A stretch of 38,124 nucleotides of DNA from JAWLHJ01 sp040904945. Its GTDB lineage: Bacteria > Gemmatimonadota > Gemmatimonadetes > Longimicrobiales > Gaopeijiaceae. The notes below the pieces were generated by a model that was not told where the DNA came from, ran no database searches, and saw only the letters and a program-made list of their open reading frames with translations. This document shows, one piece after another, positions 6,672 through 15,328 of the stretch; the stretch's first letter is position 1; the number at the start of each line of letters is the position of its first letter. The stretch lies in NCBI GenBank assembly GCA_040904945.1, contig JBBDSM010000078.1, positions 1 through 38,124 of the forward strand. Direction: 5' to 3'. The position numbers and the translations under genes were made by a program.

Positions 6672-9359
6672 TCATCCTCCTCCGGTCAAGCTTCGAACCG
6701 GGTCGACTCGGGACGCCCGCCGCGCGGGCAGCCACCCGGAGATCAGCGCCACCAGGAGCAGGATGACCGGCGCCACGGTGAAGGCGACCCGGTCGCGGGC
6801 GGATGTCTCGTGGAGCAGAGGCTCGAGGGCGCCAGAGACGGCGAGCGAGACGGCCACGCCGACGAGAATGCCCGCGCCAGCGAGGGCGAGCACCCGCCGG
6901 AGGATCATGTCCTGCACCTGACGCGCGCCGGCCCCGAGCGCGATGCGCACGCCGAGCTCGGGGATCCGGCGGCGCACGCTCTGAGCTGTTACGCCGAACA
7001 CGCCCACGGCGGCGAGCAAGAGTGCCAGTCCCGCGAAGAGCCCGAACAGGAGGAGTAGGAAACGCGCGTCCGCCGAGGCGTCATCCACGACGTCGTGCAT
7101 GGTGCGGAGTCCGATGAGCGGAATCCGTTGGTCGACGCGGTGCACCGCTTCCTCGAAGATCGCCCGAGGGTCCGAGGGAGCGCCGCCGAGCTTCACCACC
7201 ACCGACCGGGTGTTCCCCCAGTCCTGGGGCATGGGCTCCCACACCTCCGGTTCCGGGGGCTGGGTGAGCGTGAGCTGCCGCTCGTCGCCCACCACGCCGA
7301 CGATGGTGCGCCACACCGAGTTCTCGGTGGCCTCCCGGTCGAACGTGACTTGTCTGCCGATGGCCTCTTCGCCGGCGAGGTACGTGTCCACGAAGCGCTG
7401 GTTCACGATGGCGACCCGCTCACCCTCGAGCCCGTCGTCCGAATGGAAGCCGCGCCCGGCGAGGAGGGGGACACCCATGACTTCGAAGTAGCCGGGGGTG
7501 GCCGCGCGGTGCCGGACCTCGAAGGCGAGCCGTCCGGGCTCCCAGTCTCGCACGACCAGCTGGCTCGTCCACCCCGAACGGGTGAGTGGGACGCCGCCGG
7601 TGACCGCCGCACGGGTCACCTCGGGCGCGGCCTCGAGCGACGTCACGACGCGATCCCAGAACGACAGCATTGCGTCGCGATTCTCGTACCGGTTCCCGGG
7701 TGCGGAGAGGGTGAACGTCCACACGCCTTCGGGGTCCATGCCCGGCTCTTCGGCGAGTGTCCGCGTGAAGCTCCGGGTCACGAGGCCGGCGCCCAGTAAG
7801 AGGATTACGGCGAGGGCGGTCTGCGCCGGAATGAGGAGGCTGCCGGGACGGTGTAACCCGGACGCCCCGGACCCGGCCTGCCCACGGTGCCCCGAGAGGT
7901 GCGCGGGATCGGCGCCCCGAGCGGCCCGGAACGCCGGGACCAGGCCGAATGTCACGGCAGCGACCAGGCTGGCGAGCAACGCGAAGCCGAGAACGGCGGT
8001 GTTCAACTCTATGGACGTCGTTCCGGCCAACCCGAGCGGACGGATGCGCTCGAGCACCCGGATGCCGCCGGCGCTCAGCGCGACTCCGATGAGCCCACCG
8101 CCTGCCGCGACCAGGAGGCTCTCCGCCATGAGCTGCCCCACGATCCGGCCGCGTCCGGCCCCGATGGCCCGTCGCATCGAGAGCTCACCGGAGCGGGCGG
8201 CCGCGCGCGCCATGAACAGGTTGCCGACGTTCACGCACGCGAGCAGCAGTAAGATCGTGACCGCGGCCATGAGCGCTCGGAGCGGGCCGGCGAGGTCGCC
8301 CGCGAGCCACGGCCGCAGAGGGGTGAGGCCCGCGAACATGTTGCGGTTGAGCGTCGGATGCTCCGTCTGTAGCTCCAACGCGACGGCGTCGAGCTCGGCT
8401 CGCGCCCGCTCCACCGTGGCGCCGGGCGCCAGCCGGGCCACCGGCGTCACGAAGTGTGCGCGCCGGAACCATGCCTGATCGCTCGCGTCGGGGGCCCACC
8501 CGTAGGGGCCCCACAGATCGATCTCGGAAGCAGGGAAGCGGAAGCCCTCGGGCAATACCGCCCGGATGCGGGGGGCGCCGCCGTCGAGCTCGAGAGTTCG
8601 GCCGACCGCGTCCGGATCGCCGCCCAGCGCTTCCGTCCAGAACGCGTGGCTCACTACCGCCCACGGCTCGCCCACGGCCCAGGTGTCGTCGAAGGTCGGT
8701 AGGGCGCCGAGCACCGGACGCACGCCCAGGACGTCGAAAAGGTTACCGGTCACGTCGACGAACGCCACGGACCTGGGCTCTCCGCCCCCGAGCCACGTCA
8801 CTCGACCGACCGAATTCCCGCGGTAGGCTGCCACGTCGTCGAAGGCGCTCACCCGCTCGCGCCAGTCGAGCACGTTGGCCGGAGCCGCGTCCTGCTGGTC
8901 CCACCCGAAGTCCGGGTTCCGCTCCCACAGTCCGACCAGGCGTTCCGGTTCGGCGAAGGGGAGGGGGGCGAGCAGCACCGCGTGCACCCCGCTGAAGATG
9001 GTGGTGGCCGCCGCGATGCCGATCCCCAGGACCAGCACCGAGACCATCGTGAATCCCTTCGCTCGCCGAAGCGAGCGCACCGCGTAGCGAAGATCGAGCG
9101 ACCACGTACCCATCGTCCCCTCCCGTTTAATCGATTCTTCGGCTCCCCGCCCTCGGGTGAGCCGGCCCTTCACTCCCGCCGCGAGCGCGCCCGCCCCCTC
9201 CCTCGCCCTGTGCGCCACCAGGCGCCGGATACCGCGCGCCGCCGCCTCGGCGTCTCGTGCTCGGGCCGTGTCCATCCACTCGGTGCCGAAGGCGCGGCGG
9301 AGGCTCCGCGGCTGGACCCTCAGCAGCAGTCCGAGCCATCGCTCGCGGCCGAGGCTCAC
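6672..9359 (-). CDS. ADOP-type orphan ABC permease (two FtsX/MacB modules)
   Basis: An 895-residue protein starting at GTG 9359 with GGAGG upstream. An N-terminal cytoplasmic domain of about 95 residues is followed by a transmembrane helix near 103-125 (VSVLVLGIGIAAATTIF), a periplasmic MacB-like domain, a four-helix FtsX core (including ILLLLACVNVGNLFMARAAAR), a second periplasmic domain, and a second FtsX block near the C-terminus (LLLLFGLFAGLALLLAAVGVFGV; ELGVRIALGAG). This is the duplicated layout of the acidobacterial ADOP family, which lacks its own ATPase; none is encoded nearby. It probably exports or extracts an unknown substrate. The start is five bases after the PadR stop, so both are one transcription unit. 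It converges with the barrel gene, with 16 bases between the stops. Confidence 0.92.
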   Translation of the reverse strand: MSLGRERWLGLLLRVQPRSLRRAFGTEWMDTARARDAEAAARGIRRLVAHRAREGAGALAAGVKGRLTRGRGAEESIKREGTMGTWSLDLRYAVRSLRRAKGFTMVSVLVLGIGIAAATTIFSGVHAVLLAPLPFAEPERLVGLWERNPDFGWDQQDAAPANVLDWRERVSAFDDVAAYRGNSVGRVTWLGGGEPRSVAFVDVTGNLFDVLGVRPVLGALPTFDDTWAVGEPWAVVSHAFWTEALGGDPDAVGRTLELDGGAPRIRAVLPEGFRFPASEIDLWGPYGWAPDASDQAWFRRAHFVTPVARLAPGATVERARAELDAVALELQTEHPTLNRNMFAGLTPLRPWLAGDLAGPLRALMAAVTILLLLACVNVGNLFMARAAARSGELSMRRAIGAGRGRIVGQLMAESLLVAAGGGLIGVALSAGGIRVLERIRPLGLAGTTSIELNTAVLGFALLASLVAAVTFGLVPAFRAARGADPAHLSGHRGQAGSGASGLHRPGSLLIPAQTALAVILLLGAGLVTRSFTRTLAEEPGMDPEGVWTFTLSAPGNRYENRDAMLSFWDRVVTSLEAAPEVTRAAVTGGVPLTRSGWTSQLVVRDWEPGRLAFEVRHRAATPGYFEVMGVPLLAGRGFHSDDGLEGERVAIVNQRFVDTYLAGEEAIGRQVTFDREATENSVWRTIVGVVGDERQLTLTQPPEPEVWEPMPQDWGNTRSVVVKLGGAPSDPRAIFEEAVHRVDQRIPLIGLRTMHDVVDDASADARFLLLLFGLFAGLALLLAAVGVFGVTAQSVRRRIPELGVRIALGAGARQVQDMILRRVLALAGAGILVGVAVSLAVSGALEPLLHETSARDRVAFTVAPVILLLVALISGWLPARRASRVDPVRSLTGGG

Positions 9360-9364
9360 GGCGC

Positions 9365-9694
9365 TCAGCCCTCCGCGCGGAGCAGGCGCGCCGAAGGGTG
9401 ACCGACCAGGGCAGCCAGCCGCTCGACTTCGGCTCGTGCGGCGTCGCGGCCGTCGGGGGTCAGTGCCCAGTAACGGCGGCGGGCGTCCGTCTCGCTCTCC
9501 GGTGCGTCCCCGGGCTGGATGTGTCCTTCCCGCTCGAGCCGCTGGAGCGCGAGGTAGAGCGCGCCGGTCGACGGCGTCTCCTCACCGTCCGTCCGGCCCT
9601 CGATCACCTTCAGGATCCCGTAGCCATGGAGGGGCGCATCCACGAGCGACAGGAGGATGTGAAGGGAGAGCGGAGTCAGCGGGGAGCTCGTCAT
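9365..9694 (-). CDS. PadR-family transcriptional regulator
   Basis: A 109-residue winged-helix protein of the short PadR class. The fold is visible in LSLHILLSLVDAPLHGYGI (helices 1-2), TGALYLALQRLEREGHI (recognition helix and turn) and RRYWALTPDGRDA (wing), with a short C-terminal helix for dimerisation. It lies directly upstream of the ADOP permease in the same direction, the usual partnership of PadR regulators with ADOP transporters, so it most likely represses its own operon in response to the transported compound. The AT-rich palindromic island 40-60 bases upstream of its start is the likely operator. Confidence 0.92.
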   Translation of the reverse strand: MTSSPLTPLSLHILLSLVDAPLHGYGILKVIEGRTDGEETPSTGALYLALQRLEREGHIQPGDAPESETDARRRYWALTPDGRDAARAEVERLAALVGHPSARLLRAEG

Positions 9695-9730
9695 GGCGCG
9701 TGGTTCCGGCGGATGGCATGCTGGTCAATG

Positions 9731-9762
9731 TATGTCAACAATATATATGTAGCTTATATAGT
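9731..9762. promoter_or_regulatory. AT-rich divergent promoter island with candidate PadR operator
   Basis: In a very GC-rich window this stretch is almost pure A/T. It contains the inverted repeat TATAT-N7-ATATA (9744-9760) and two copies of ATGT (9732-9735 and 9747-9750). PadR sites are typically ATGT...ACAT-like. TATAGT at 9757-9762 can serve as the -10 of the plus-strand FAD oxidoreductase gene, and TATATA within the same stretch as the -10 of the PadR-ADOP operon. A repressor here would control both directions. Confidence 0.5.
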
Positions 9763-9857
9763 CTCGCGCAAGCTCGACTTCACGCCCCGTTGCACGTCGC
9801 TACATTCCCGGCCTCGCGGTGCCGTCGCCGCGCCTGTTCGTCCTTCCACGTCCGGCC

Positions 9858-11459
9858 ATGAGCACACTGCCCTCCGAAATCGAGATCGAACTGGGGCTCG
9901 ACGAAGCCGACGACGAAGCCAACCTCCGTGAGAAGGCCGCCCGGAAGGCGGGCATCGGCGTGGACGAGCTCCCGGAGATCGCACTCCGGAAGCGGTCCAT
10001 CGACGCGCGTCACGGCCGCGTCGTCTTCCGGCTCCTCCTCGAGGTGGCGCCGGAGCCGAGCGAGCTGGGCGCTCCTCATCCCGTCGACGTGGACGGGCTC
10101 GGCCGTGTGGTCATCATCGGAGACGGGCCTGCCGGGCTCTTCTGCGCCTATGAGCTCGCCCGCCGCGGTATCGGCTGCACCGTGGTCGATCGCGGGAAGA
10201 CCGTGCAGCCCCGGCGCCGGGACCTCCGCGGGCTGAACCAGTTCGGCGTGGTGGACCCGGACAGCAACTACTGCTTCGGAGAGGGCGGGGCGGGGACGTA
10301 CAGCGACGGCAAGCTCTACACCCGGTCGCACAAGCGCGGCGACTGCCGGGACGTCTTGGAGGTGCTTCGGCTGCACGGCGCTCCGGAGGCGATCCTGACC
10401 GACGCCCGCCCGCACATCGGGAGTAACAAGCTTCCGAAGGTGATCACGTCCATGCGCACGCGCCTCGAGCAGCACGGGGTCGGGTTCCGGTTCGGCGCGC
10501 GGGTCGTCGGGCTGGTCACGGGTGACAAGGGCGGACGACGACGGGTGAAGGGCGTGCGGCTCGAGGGGGGCGAGGAGATGGGTGCCGACGCGGTGGTGCT
10601 CGCCACCGGGCACTCGGCGCGCGACATCTCCCTGATGCTTCTCGACATCGGGGTCGAGCTGACGCCGAAGCCGTTCGCGCTCGGCGTACGGATCGAGCAT
10701 CCGCAGCCGTTCATCAACGAGATCCAGTACGGGCGGCACGCCGACCACCCGAAGCTTCCGAACGCGGCCTACCGGCTCGCGCACACGGAGTCTGGACGGG
10801 GCGTCTTCACCTTCTGCATGTGCCCGGGCGGCTTCGTGGTGCCGGCGTCCACCTCGGAGGGCGAGCTCGTCCTGAACGGCATGAGCTTGTCGAAGAGGAA
10901 CTCGCCGTATGCGAACTCGGGGCTCGTGGTCGGCATCGAGGTCGAGGATGCGCTGCGGGCCGGCTTCAGCGGCCCGCTCGCCGGCATCGAGCTCCAACGG
11001 CGCATCGAGGAGGCCGCCTGGCAGGCCGGAGGGGGCGCTCTACGTGCCCCCGCCACGCGCGCGACGGACTTCCTGGCGGGCCGCGGCTCGAGCACCGTCC
11101 CGGACACGAGCTATCAGCCCGGTCTCACCGGGGCGGACGTCGGAGCGGTGTTGGACGTCGTCGGGCTCGGCCTGGCGGACAGGATGCGGCGTGCGCTCCG
11201 CGTCTTCGAGAAGAAGATGCACGGTTACGTGACCGACGAGGCCGTGCTCCTCGGGGTGGAGTCGCGCACCAGCTCGCCGGTGCGCGTGCCGCGGGACCGA
11301 GAGCGGCTCGAAAACCCCGATCTCGGGGGGCTCTACCCGTGCGGTGAGGGCGCCGGGTTCGCGGGCGGCATCATGAGCGCGGCCATGGACGGCATGAAGG
11401 TCGCGCGGAACGTGGCGGCTGGTGTCCGGGGTCAGAAGTTCGTCGAGCGCGGAGAGTGA
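9858..11459 (+). CDS. FAD-dependent oxidoreductase, COG2509-like
   Basis: A 533-residue flavoprotein. An N-terminal alpha/beta domain of about 80 residues precedes the dinucleotide-binding site at 84-110 (VVIIGDGPAGLFCAYELA). A GEGGAGTYSDGKLYTR motif, diagnostic of this family of uncharacterised FAD dehydrogenases, lies near residue 145. The C-terminal GEGAGFAGGIMSAAMDGMK closes the FAD site. The ATG at 9858 matches the usual family N-terminus; an ATG 13 codons upstream is in frame but adds residues the family lacks. The reaction and electron partner are unknown. It is divergent from the PadR-ADOP operon and shares its promoter island. The 120 bases after it hold no gene or hairpin I can support. 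Confidence 0.88.
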   Translation: MSTLPSEIEIELGLDEADDEANLREKAARKAGIGVDELPEIALRKRSIDARHGRVVFRLLLEVAPEPSELGAPHPVDVDGLGRVVIIGDGPAGLFCAYELARRGIGCTVVDRGKTVQPRRRDLRGLNQFGVVDPDSNYCFGEGGAGTYSDGKLYTRSHKRGDCRDVLEVLRLHGAPEAILTDARPHIGSNKLPKVITSMRTRLEQHGVGFRFGARVVGLVTGDKGGRRRVKGVRLEGGEEMGADAVVLATGHSARDISLMLLDIGVELTPKPFALGVRIEHPQPFINEIQYGRHADHPKLPNAAYRLAHTESGRGVFTFCMCPGGFVVPASTSEGELVLNGMSLSKRNSPYANSGLVVGIEVEDALRAGFSGPLAGIELQRRIEEAAWQAGGGALRAPATRATDFLAGRGSSTVPDTSYQPGLTGADVGAVLDVVGLGLADRMRRALRVFEKKMHGYVTDEAVLLGVESRTSSPVRVPRDRERLENPDLGGLYPCGEGAGFAGGIMSAAMDGMKVARNVAAGVRGQKFVERGE

Positions 11460-11580
11460 CGGAGCGTCGCTGCGGCGAGGCGCGACGACGAGGCATAGCA
11501 CCGCTACGTCGAGGAGGAGCAACGCGGCCGCGGCTGGTTGTCAGAAGCGCGTTCGGTTCGGTCGTGCTTTTCACATCGGC

Positions 11581-12846
11581 CTATCCTTCCACGTTCCAGA
11601 GCTGCACCAGGTTCAGGATGGTGCACACGGACTGGGCCAGGACCCGGGTCGAGATCCACTCCTGGGGCCCGTGGAAGTCGACGCCGCCAGCGAAGATGTT
11701 CGGCGTGGGCATGCCCATCGCCGTGAGGCGGGAGCCATCGGTGCCGCCGCGGATCGGCTTCAGGTCCGGGGTGATGCCGGCCGCCTCGACCGCGCGCTCG
11801 AGAAGCCGGGTCACCCGAGGGTGATCCCGGAGCACGTCGTACATGTTCCGGTACTGCTCCCGGATGTCGACGTCCACGCGGAGCCTCGGCTCCTCGGCCA
11901 CCAGCCCCGCGCACATCCCCTGGAGGCGACGTCCGCGCTCTTCGAGCACGGCCGTGTCGAAGTCCCGCACGATGAGCTCGATCCGGCACGATGCGCTGTC
12001 GCCCGAAACGGAGACCGGGTGGAAGAAGCCCTCCCGGCCCTCCGTGCACTCGGGTGACTCGGCCATCGGGAGCCGGGCCAGCAGCTTGCCCGCCCAGGTC
12101 AGCGCGTTGACCATCCTTCCCTTTGCGGTGCCGGGGTGCACGGAGACACCCTCGATCGTCACGACTGCCTTGTCGGCCGAGAACGTCTCGACGTTGATCT
12201 CGCCGGTGAAGCTCCCGTCGAGGGTGAACCCGAACGGGCAGTCGAACCGGTCGAGCGGGAACCGGTCGGCGCCCCGGCCGATCTCCTCGTCCGGATTGAA
12301 ACATACGCGCACCGTGGGGCGCTCGACCTCGGCGTGTCGCGTCAGCATCTCGAGCGCGCCCATGATGGCGGCGATACCGGCCTTGTCGTCGGCGCCGAGC
12401 AGCGTTGTCCCGTCGGTCGTAATGAGCGTGTCCCCGACGCACTCGCGGAGCTCCGGCGACTCCGCCGGGTCGAGGGTGACGCCGTTGCCGACCTCGAGCG
12501 GGCCGCCGTCGTAGCCCTCCACGATCTGAGGGGATACGCCCGCTCCGGTGAACTGAGGCGCGGTGTCGAGATGGGCCGAGAAGCCGATCCGGCCGGGCCG
12601 CGTTCCGGGCAGCTCCGCGAGCACGTAGCCGTTCTCATCCATCGACGGCGTCGGCTCGCCCACGCCCCGCAGCCCGAGCTCGGTCAGCTCGGTGACGAGT
12701 CGCCGGCCGAGCTCCAACTGCCCCGGCGTGCTGGGGCACGCGTCCGAGGCCTCGTCCGACTCGGTGTCCACCCGCACGTAGCCCAGGAAGCGCTCGACCA
12801 CGCGCGTCCGCTCCAGAATGAGCGACGGATCGTCGAAGGCTCGCAT
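11581..12846 (-). CDS. pepT: Peptidase T-like M20B tripeptidase
   Basis: A 421-residue cytoplasmic zinc aminopeptidase that removes the N-terminal residue of tripeptides. All expected residues are present: H92 and D94 in HLDTAP, D153 in GADDKAG, catalytic E187 and ligand E188 in PDEEIG, D210, and H392 in FHGPQEW. RGGTDGSR of the lid and substrate site is also there. The dimerisation domain occupies about 215-330. The ATG at 12846 is supported by GGAGG nine bases upstream and lies one base after the stop of the DUF2207 gene, so translation is probably coupled to it. Length and motifs match the PepT family closely. Confidence 0.94.
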   Translation of the reverse strand: MRAFDDPSLILERTRVVERFLGYVRVDTESDEASDACPSTPGQLELGRRLVTELTELGLRGVGEPTPSMDENGYVLAELPGTRPGRIGFSAHLDTAPQFTGAGVSPQIVEGYDGGPLEVGNGVTLDPAESPELRECVGDTLITTDGTTLLGADDKAGIAAIMGALEMLTRHAEVERPTVRVCFNPDEEIGRGADRFPLDRFDCPFGFTLDGSFTGEINVETFSADKAVVTIEGVSVHPGTAKGRMVNALTWAGKLLARLPMAESPECTEGREGFFHPVSVSGDSASCRIELIVRDFDTAVLEERGRRLQGMCAGLVAEEPRLRVDVDIREQYRNMYDVLRDHPRVTRLLERAVEAAGITPDLKPIRGGTDGSRLTAMGMPTPNIFAGGVDFHGPQEWISTRVLAQSVCTILNLVQLWNVEG

Positions 12847-12847
12847 T

Positions 12848-14662
12848 TTATCTGCCTCCTCCACCGCCGCCACCGCCACCACCACCCGACGATCCTCCTC
12901 CGCCGGAGCCCGAGCTGCTCCCCGGCGGCGTGGACGACGACGCGATCTGGGTGTTCAGGCTCGAGCCCACCGAGCGGCTGAGGTCACCCAGGTTCTTCAC
13001 CGGCCCGTCACCGCGGTACCACGAGATACGACGCGCCGCCTCCGCCGCGGCTGCGACGCCGACCGCGGCGGTGAACTTCTCGGTCCACGCGTCCTCGACT
13101 TCGAGGGCCACGGCGTAGGGCAGGAGCTCCTCGTAACGCTGGGCGTCGAGTCGAGGGGCCTCTCCCGGCGCCCGCATGCGCGCCAGCTCGTCTCGCTCGG
13201 CCACGCTCAGGTAGAGCACGAGGCCCTCGATCTCGTCCAGGAGCTTCCGTCCCTCGGGGGTCGGGGCTCGAATGAGCTTCGCGAAGACGATGACGGTGAT
13301 GCCCATGAGGCCAGCGATTACGAAGATTGCCGGGGCCCCATTCCCGCCCGAGACGAAGAACGCCAGGGCGACGGACACGAGGGCCAGCAGGGCAGCGACC
13401 GCGATGCTCCCGCCGTTGCGCTGGAAGTACTCGCCGTGGTAGGCCTCGTCGAGCACCTGCCGGTGTCCCGAGCGGGCGGCAGACAGCCTCTTGGCGTTCG
13501 CCGACTTCAGATCGATGGATCGCTCGCCGCCCAGGAAGACCCGGTCGAGAAGAACGCTCTGAGAAGTCGTGAGCCCCGAAGCTTCGGCCGGCGGGTCACC
13601 CGCTGCGCCGATCCGCTCCAACCACCACTGGTCCTTTCTCAGGAACTTGTCGTCGCAGTGGATACTCAGCTGGCCGGCAACGGCGAGAGCGAGGATGTCG
13701 CTGGAGAAGCAGCGGGGGTCGTAGCCCATGTCGCGCAGATAGCGGAGGCCGGCCGGCCCGTGTCCTTCCGGCACGTAGTACCGGGGGATGACCACGCCTT
13801 TTCGCGGGTCGCGCCCGACCGCCTGCCAGCGGCGCACGCAGTAGAACAACAAGCTCCCGAGCCCTACGAGCCCGACGAGCACACCCAGGTTGTCGGCCAG
13901 GAACCAACCCGTACGCTGCGTCGCAGTCGGCTCGTCCACCACGCCCTTCGGGAAGGTCAGCACGATGGTCAGCCCCTCGCTCCGCGCGAGTGGCTCGGTC
14001 AGCGTGTATCGCGCGGTGCCCGGGCCGGTGAGCTGGGCCTCGTACGCTTGGCCCTGAGCGCCCTGCGGCCCCGTGTATCCCTCGGCGCTCATCTGCTCGA
14101 CGGGCACAGGCTCGGGCAGCCACACCTCGACCGTGCCGCTCTCGATGGGAAACGCCCACCCCGTTCCGATGGCGTTCCAGTAGAGCTCGTCGTGCTCCTC
14201 GAAGAAGCCGAGCTGTCGGGTGGTTCGGAAGCGGAGTGTGAACGTGTGCTCGGCGGGCACCGGGAGGAAGTCGTCGTTGCCGGTGTTCAGGCGGACTCCG
14301 TTGGAGATGCGCTCGGTGAACCACGGCTCGGGCTCGCCGTTCCGCTCTACCGACAACACCTCGAAGTCGACCCTCACCCGGTTCCCGTAGCGGTCCCGGT
14401 ATCGCGTGGGGAAGTCGCGGTAGATCCCCCGCCGTATCTGGCTCCCCTCGGCGCGTACCGTGATCCGCTCCGTGACGTCGAGGCTCCCGTCCTCATTGAT
14501 CAGCACTTCGCTGTCGTACGCGAGAATCCGCTCCTGCGCGAGGCCGGCCCGGGGGCCCGCGGCCGCCACGGCCACGACCATCGCTGCGCGTAGCACCCAA
14601 CGGACGACCGCGGTCCGCGCTCGACCCACCGCACCGGGGCGTCGCCGCCGACCCATCTCCAT
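12848..14662 (-). CDS. DUF2207 membrane protein with glycine-rich tail
   Basis: A 604-residue protein: a signal peptide (cleavage near LAQ, residue 43), an extracytoplasmic DUF2207 beta domain (about 45-250, opening with YDSEVLINEDGSLDVTERI), a transmembrane helix at 255-275, a cytoplasmic domain with a winged-helix-like stretch (SSDILALAVAGQLSI), two more helices at 419-437 and 444-463, and a Ser/Gly tail of about 28 residues rich in glycine runs. Such tails are common in LemA/DUF2207/TPM-type envelope proteins. The function of the family is unknown. Possible starts are GTG 14671 (overlapping the LemA stop as GTGA), ATG 14662 and ATG 14656; the choice changes only three residues either way. 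LemA lies directly upstream, a frequent pairing. Confidence 0.88.
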   Translation of the reverse strand: MEMGRRRRPGAVGRARTAVVRWVLRAAMVVAVAAAGPRAGLAQERILAYDSEVLINEDGSLDVTERITVRAEGSQIRRGIYRDFPTRYRDRYGNRVRVDFEVLSVERNGEPEPWFTERISNGVRLNTGNDDFLPVPAEHTFTLRFRTTRQLGFFEEHDELYWNAIGTGWAFPIESGTVEVWLPEPVPVEQMSAEGYTGPQGAQGQAYEAQLTGPGTARYTLTEPLARSEGLTIVLTFPKGVVDEPTATQRTGWFLADNLGVLVGLVGLGSLLFYCVRRWQAVGRDPRKGVVIPRYYVPEGHGPAGLRYLRDMGYDPRCFSSDILALAVAGQLSIHCDDKFLRKDQWWLERIGAAGDPPAEASGLTTSQSVLLDRVFLGGERSIDLKSANAKRLSAARSGHRQVLDEAYHGEYFQRNGGSIAVAALLALVSVALAFFVSGGNGAPAIFVIAGLMGITVIVFAKLIRAPTPEGRKLLDEIEGLVLYLSVAERDELARMRAPGEAPRLDAQRYEELLPYAVALEVEDAWTEKFTAAVGVAAAAEAARRISWYRGDGPVKNLGDLSRSVGSSLNTQIASSSTPPGSSSGSGGGGSSGGGGGGGGGGGR

Positions 14663-14667
14663 CTCGC

Positions 14668-15219
14668 TCACGAGGCCAGGTCTACGCGCGTCGCGGCGCC
14701 CGCCTCGTCGTTCGCCTGGAAGAACTCCGCCTGATCGAAGCGGAAGGCCCGCGCCACCGCCAGATCCGGAAAGCGCTGGATCGCCGTGTTCAGGTCGCGC
14801 ACGGCACCATTGTAGAAGCGCCTCGCGAACTGGAGGTGGTCCTCGACGTCGACGAGCTCGCGCTGGAGCTCCATGAAGTTCTCGCTGGCCTTCAGGTCCG
14901 GGTACGCCTCGCGGAGTGCGAAGAGTCGGGAAATCGCCTGCTCGAGCTCCGACTCGACCTGCCCGAGACGTGCCGGTCCATCGGCCGCCTCGGCCCGTGT
15001 CCTCAGCTCGGTGACGGCTTCCAGGGTCGCCCGCTCGTGCCCGGCGTAGGCCTTCACAGCGGTCACGAGTTGGGGCACGAGGTCGTGTCGGCGCGTGAGC
15101 TGAACGTCGATGTCCGCCCACGCGGACCGCACCTGGTTGCGTAGGCGTACGAGCCGATTGAAGGAGAACACGGCCCAGACGAGGACCGCCAGGGCGAGAA
15201 GCAGCAGGAAGTTGGTCAC
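14668..15219 (-). CDS. lemA: LemA family protein
   Basis: A 183-residue protein with an N-terminal membrane anchor (LLLLALAVLVWAVFSF, residues 5-20) followed by the long helical LemA domain: FNRLVRLRNQVRSAWADIDVQL, RRHDLVPQLVTAVKAYA, LKASENFMELQRELVDVEDHLQFARRFYN. It starts with GTG at 15219 without a strong ribosome binding site. LemA proteins are membrane-bound helical bundles of unclear role, often next to DUF2207 or TPM-domain proteins. That is the case here: the stop codon touches the start of the DUF2207 gene, and peptidase T follows in the same direction. Confidence 0.93.
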   Translation of the reverse strand: MTNFLLLLALAVLVWAVFSFNRLVRLRNQVRSAWADIDVQLTRRHDLVPQLVTAVKAYAGHERATLEAVTELRTRAEAADGPARLGQVESELEQAISRLFALREAYPDLKASENFMELQRELVDVEDHLQFARRFYNGAVRDLNTAIQRFPDLAVARAFRFDQAEFFQANDEAGAATRVDLAS

Positions 15220-15328
15220 GCTCGGCCACTCGGGGTGAGGGTGATCGCGGGTTTGTCGCCGGGCTCGACGTGAATCTACCTTTCATCCATGCCCATCTGC
15301 CACCCGTTCGCCTGATCCACACCTTCCG

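Noticed and set aside
12851..12937. Tandem repeat of GGN codons
   Set aside because: It encodes the Ser/Gly tail of the DUF2207 protein and is a known low-complexity feature, not a separate repeat element.
12818..14593. A 591-codon plus-strand frame
   Set aside because: Antisense shadow of the DUF2207 gene; no domain or ribosome binding site.
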